NCBI GenBank assembly: GCA_004151065.3
Contig: NWUY0300006476.1
Span: forward strand, 23,730 to 45,336
DNA from: Larix sibirica
Taxonomy: Eukaryota > Streptophyta > Pinopsida > Pinales > Pinaceae
Reading direction: 5' to 3'
DNA: 21,607 bases
Every line of letters starts with the position of its first letter. Positions within the stretch are counted from its first letter, which is position 1. A program made the translations under genes and the position numbers. Shown here piece by piece: positions 18,660 through 21,607 of this stretch. The notes beneath the pieces are model-generated. The model worked only from the letters and a program-made list of their open reading frames with translations, was not told the origin of the DNA and ran no database searches.

Positions 18660-20259
18660 TAAGTCACTCTCTGTGGGGACATATCTACTCTAAGAGTCCC
18701 AGGGGTGGAAGGAAAAACTGGATTCATCACAGAACCTGCTTTCTGCAAATGCTCAGACAGTGGGATGAAAGTGTCACCAATATCTCTCTCTTTTACTTTC
18801 TTTTTTCTACGAATAGTCACATTCATACACTGGATCAACGATATTACTAAATCATCAGTGGGCTTGGGATTCACTGCAAATATTTCTAAAGGAGAACCAT
18901 CAATACCTTTCATGGATAGCAAGGCATTTGAAAATGAATTAGGGCACGTTTTCTCCGAAAGAGGGTAGAATCCAAACAAGTTTTTGAAGAATCCACATTC
19001 CCAAAATTATTTAAGGCCAAAACCTCCATAGGTGGATCAATACAGTGGTCTAGGGACATATCAGGGGATATTTCAACAGAGTACCCAGGGTTTGAACAAA
19101 TAGGTAAATCCTTATCATGACAAACATTTCCTAAATTTAACTCATTAGGTTTTGGAAAAATGGGTAATTCCACATTTTTACAAACATCAGCCGAATTTAA
19201 GTCATTAATTAAACTTCTAGCCAAGGGTTTATACTTTGAAAGTCTAATATCCAGAGCTTTCTCCATAGATAGATAGAATTCTAATTCTGCTTTTGTAACC
19301 CCCTCATAAATAACAAAGGGTTCATCATATGACATACCTGGCATGGAAGAAAATTCCTTTACCGGACTGGTAGGGCTGTCCGTAGTATCATAAGACACTG
19401 GATCTTTTGAAACATCCTTTCTTCTAAACAGAGGGCATTTCACCTTCGCATGTCTCGTGTAGCAACAATGAAAACATCAAAAGGGGATATTTTTATAATC
19501 CAATTTCTGTTTAAAAACCTTATCCCTCCATATTGTGTCCACAGTTGCAGGTAAACCTTTTGTAACATCGAATTACACCAGCATTGATCCCATCTTCTTA
19601 TTTATGCCGAATATAAGGTTTTTTTCTAGTATGATGAACCACACCAAAATATTACCCAGCCCTTCAAACACATTGGGCGTCCAGATCTCAAATGGAAATC
19701 TAGGGAGTAATACCCACAAGTGTCGATACCTCATCTGTTTAGTGATTGGATTGAAATTGATATGCCATCTCTTCAGAATTATTGATCCATCTTTTATCAA
19801 CCAGGTATGATCTGGAATCGTTTGAATAATATTTTCATTTGGGAAGATGAACACATCCCATCCACGGGATAACAGAATAGTACATGGGGGTAAACCAAAG
19901 ATGGGGGTCCAATGCATATTGACCCATATCACCAGTTCAGTCTAGGAAATTTTGGTGCCTTCAATCCTACCCACCATTCCCCTACATGAAAGGAGTTCTA
20001 TCCTGTCCATATTTACTCCAGAGTCTAAGGTATAGATCGCAGCTTCTTCCTGTGCCTTGAAAGTTTTATGCCTCCTCTTATTCCGAGCTGCATCACCAGT
20101 GATCTTATTTCTTGAAACATTCCTCTCTGTTGTCCCAGAATCCTGATGGGTTAAACCCTCACCATCCACTGAAGTCGAAATATCCGGGTTATTCACCCTA
20201 TTCAATATAACTGGTCCAGATTTAACTACATGTGCATTGATCGGGGCCTCGTACTCCAT
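18659..20259 (-). pseudogene. LINE ORF1 (DUF4283-like, zinc knuckle), copy 2, broken
   Basis: It matches ORF1 of copy 1, with ATG at 20259-20257, stops at 19944-19942, 19575-19573 and 19479-19477, the CCHC knuckle at 19476-19435, a frame change near 18986-19036 and a terminal TAA at 18661-18659 overlapping the ORF2 start. Confidence 0.85.
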
Positions 20260-20336
20260 GACATCCGGACAATTGTAACCTTGCAAAATAAGGAGGCAAC
20301 CAATTGTCCACCACAACTTAGCTAACAACCGCCAAT

Positions 20337-20474
20337 ATAGTGGAGGGTTCAGTTGAAAAGAACTCAAAACCAGCCAAAAAAGTGTGAAGGAAATTTTGTC
20401 CCAGAATAGTGGAGAGCTAAGCTAAAAGAACCCTTAACCTGCCAAAAAAGAGTGTAGGGTAGGTTCTGCAAAGT
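20337..20474 (-). repeat. Two imperfect 69-bp tandem repeats in the LINE 5' UTR, copy 2
   Basis: The repeat pair is the same as at 11201-11338. Confidence 0.65.
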
Positions 20475-20585
20475 TTAGGTTAGCAAAACCCTGAAGCATA
20501 AAAAAATTCCCACTTTTTGATGCCTTGGTTGGTACTAGAGCTAGCCGGGCGGCTAGCTGGACTCCAAGGTGCTTCAGAGTGCCAC

Positions 20586-21366
20586 CCTCACACTACAGAA
20601 AAACTACCCAAACTCTCAACCAAAATCCCTAAGCACAAAATCAAAACGCTTATAATAAACATAATACTACTGATTAATTTTCCAATAGAGTTATTATTGG
20701 CATACTTGATGTTATCATGAAAAATAGGTGATGTTGGGATGACACCCCAAAATGCGAAAGCAATGTGGTAAAGATGCATAATTCGAAGCATAAAAAATGA
20801 GACAATTACATGATGTTTTTTTGTCATAGCATCGATAAAACAATGTGGTCGTGATGCGGTGTGGACATGTACTTGATGCACACTCCATCCTTCATTAAAA
20901 TAATCAATGCTCATCTAATGCAAAGATAGCAACTTCATAATAATAATAATAATAATATAAAAAATAAATAAAAACAAACAATGCAAAATAAAGTTTGCAT
21001 CAACCTACTTGTGCATTTCTAATATAAAGTGAAAAAAGAGGTTCCCCCTAATTTTCTTTCTGCATGAGGGTTTGTGGTATAGCTTCTTGAATTTTATAGA
21101 GAAGTGAGGGCACTCAACATGAGCAATGTAGAGAGTTTTATGGTGTGTCACTGGATCAAAGTTATTTTTTTGTCATTTGTAGCTTATTTTCTTTTAATTT
21201 GCAAATTTCAGGCAAAATGGGTTTTGGGTTTTGGTGATGGGATTTGAGGAATGCCCCCCTAACCTGCCCCATCCCCGCCCTTTTCTTTTTTAATTTTTGG
21301 ACTTAAAAAAATGAGATTTAGGTTTTGAAGATGGAATTTACAAATTAAAAAAAATGTTTAGGGCCC
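20586..21366. other. Unassigned DNA right of the LINE, copy 2
   Basis: It equals 11450-12230, with no recognisable gene. Confidence 0.45.
20937..20958. repeat. ATA/TAA trinucleotide microsatellite, copy 2
   Basis: The repeat count is the same as at 11801-11822. Confidence 0.9.
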
Positions 21367-21367
21367 T

Positions 21368-21607
21368 CCGTTCCTTTTCCTCTCTCTCCATTCCACTTTT
21401 CATCTTCATGATCTCCCTCCTCTCCTCATTTCCATTTTTTCCTTCCTCTTCATCTCCTCCTCTCTTTCTCTCTCACTCCGCCTCCCTCTCCTGCCACTTA
21501 CTCTCTCTCTCTCCCTCTTCCATTCCTCTCCCTTTACGCCTTCCTCTCCTTTCACTCCCTCTTATTGTTGTTCTCTTTCTCTTCTACTCCTCTTTTTATT
21601 CTCCCTT
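21368..21607. repeat. Pyrimidine-rich tract running to the window end
   Basis: About 240 bases are overwhelmingly C and T on the plus strand, with runs such as CTCTCTCTCTC. It could be a low-complexity repeat, a CT-rich plant 5' leader, or DNA able to form triplex. The window ends inside it, so no gene can be assigned. Confidence 0.8.

Larger units (their letters stand above)
14373..20474 (-). mobile_element. Plant L1-type LINE, copy 2, degenerate
   Basis: This is the same element as at 5237-11338, shifted by 9136. All the stops and frameshifts I located in copy 1 are present, which shows that it is the same insertion and not a second retrotransposition event. End uncertainties are as in copy 1. 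Confidence 0.9.
12345..21479. repeat. Copy 2 of the roughly 9 kb near-identical duplication
   Basis: It starts with the same base as copy 1 (3410) and matches it to 12343 (here 21479). It is 201 bp longer because of a doubled unit at about 13700-14098. After 21479 it continues into unique CT-rich sequence, so it is the more complete version. Confidence 0.95.

Noticed and set aside
1-21607. CRISPR array, bacterial operon or defence system
   Set aside because: No spaced identical repeats, ribosome-binding sites or bacterial genes; all coding evidence is of plant retrotransposons.

Overview
The window is repeat-rich nuclear DNA from a land plant, and I see no intact host gene in it. It is AT-rich and intergenic, with a decayed Ty3/gypsy LTR retrotransposon on the left and a decayed plant L1-type LINE on the minus strand. 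The LINE proteins (a DUF4283-like ORF1 with a CCHC knuckle; an ORF2 with endonuclease, reverse transcriptase, zf-RVT and RNase H) fit plant L1 elements. The large, old, mutated repeats would suit a big genome such as a gymnosperm, but that is a guess from style, not proof.

Layout. 1-470: AT-rich, no gene. 470-3408: remnant of a Ty3/gypsy element on the plus strand. It has an LTR-like piece (about 730-1005), an initiator-Met-type primer site after each of two LTR-end-like blocks (1008 and 2232), a broken integrase C-terminus plus chromodomain-like tail (2493-3180), a polypurine tract (3195-3208) and the start of the 3' LTR (3209). 3409: a single N. 3410-12343: copy 1 of a roughly 9 kb segment. 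12344: a single N. 12345-21479: copy 2 of the same segment. 21480-21607: continuation of a pyrimidine-rich tract.

Each 9 kb copy holds, left to right, the tail of the LTR, about 1.5 kb of AT-rich DNA, the reverse-oriented LINE, about 0.9 kb of unassigned DNA with an ATA microsatellite, and a CT-rich tract. The LINE reads right to left: 5' UTR with a 69-bp repeat, ORF1, a TAATG junction, then ORF2. Both copies share every stop codon and frameshift that I found. I saw only two differences: a roughly 200-bp tandem unit present once in copy 1 and twice in copy 2, and one base (11408 T, 20544 G). Both copies start on the same base right after an N, and copy 1 ends right before an N. The duplication is therefore more likely redundant scaffolding (two haplotypes or two contig versions of one locus) than a true tandem duplication.

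The LINE is dead. ORF1 carries three in-frame stops and one frameshift. ORF2 carries seven in-frame stops, three frameshifts and an apparent in-frame loss of the conserved PGPDG region of the reverse transcriptase. Most catalytic motifs remain readable. The most interesting points are the TAATG stop-start overlap between ORF1 and ORF2, the resolved chimaeric junction in copy 1, and a CpG-dense run of small hairpins at the LINE 3' side.
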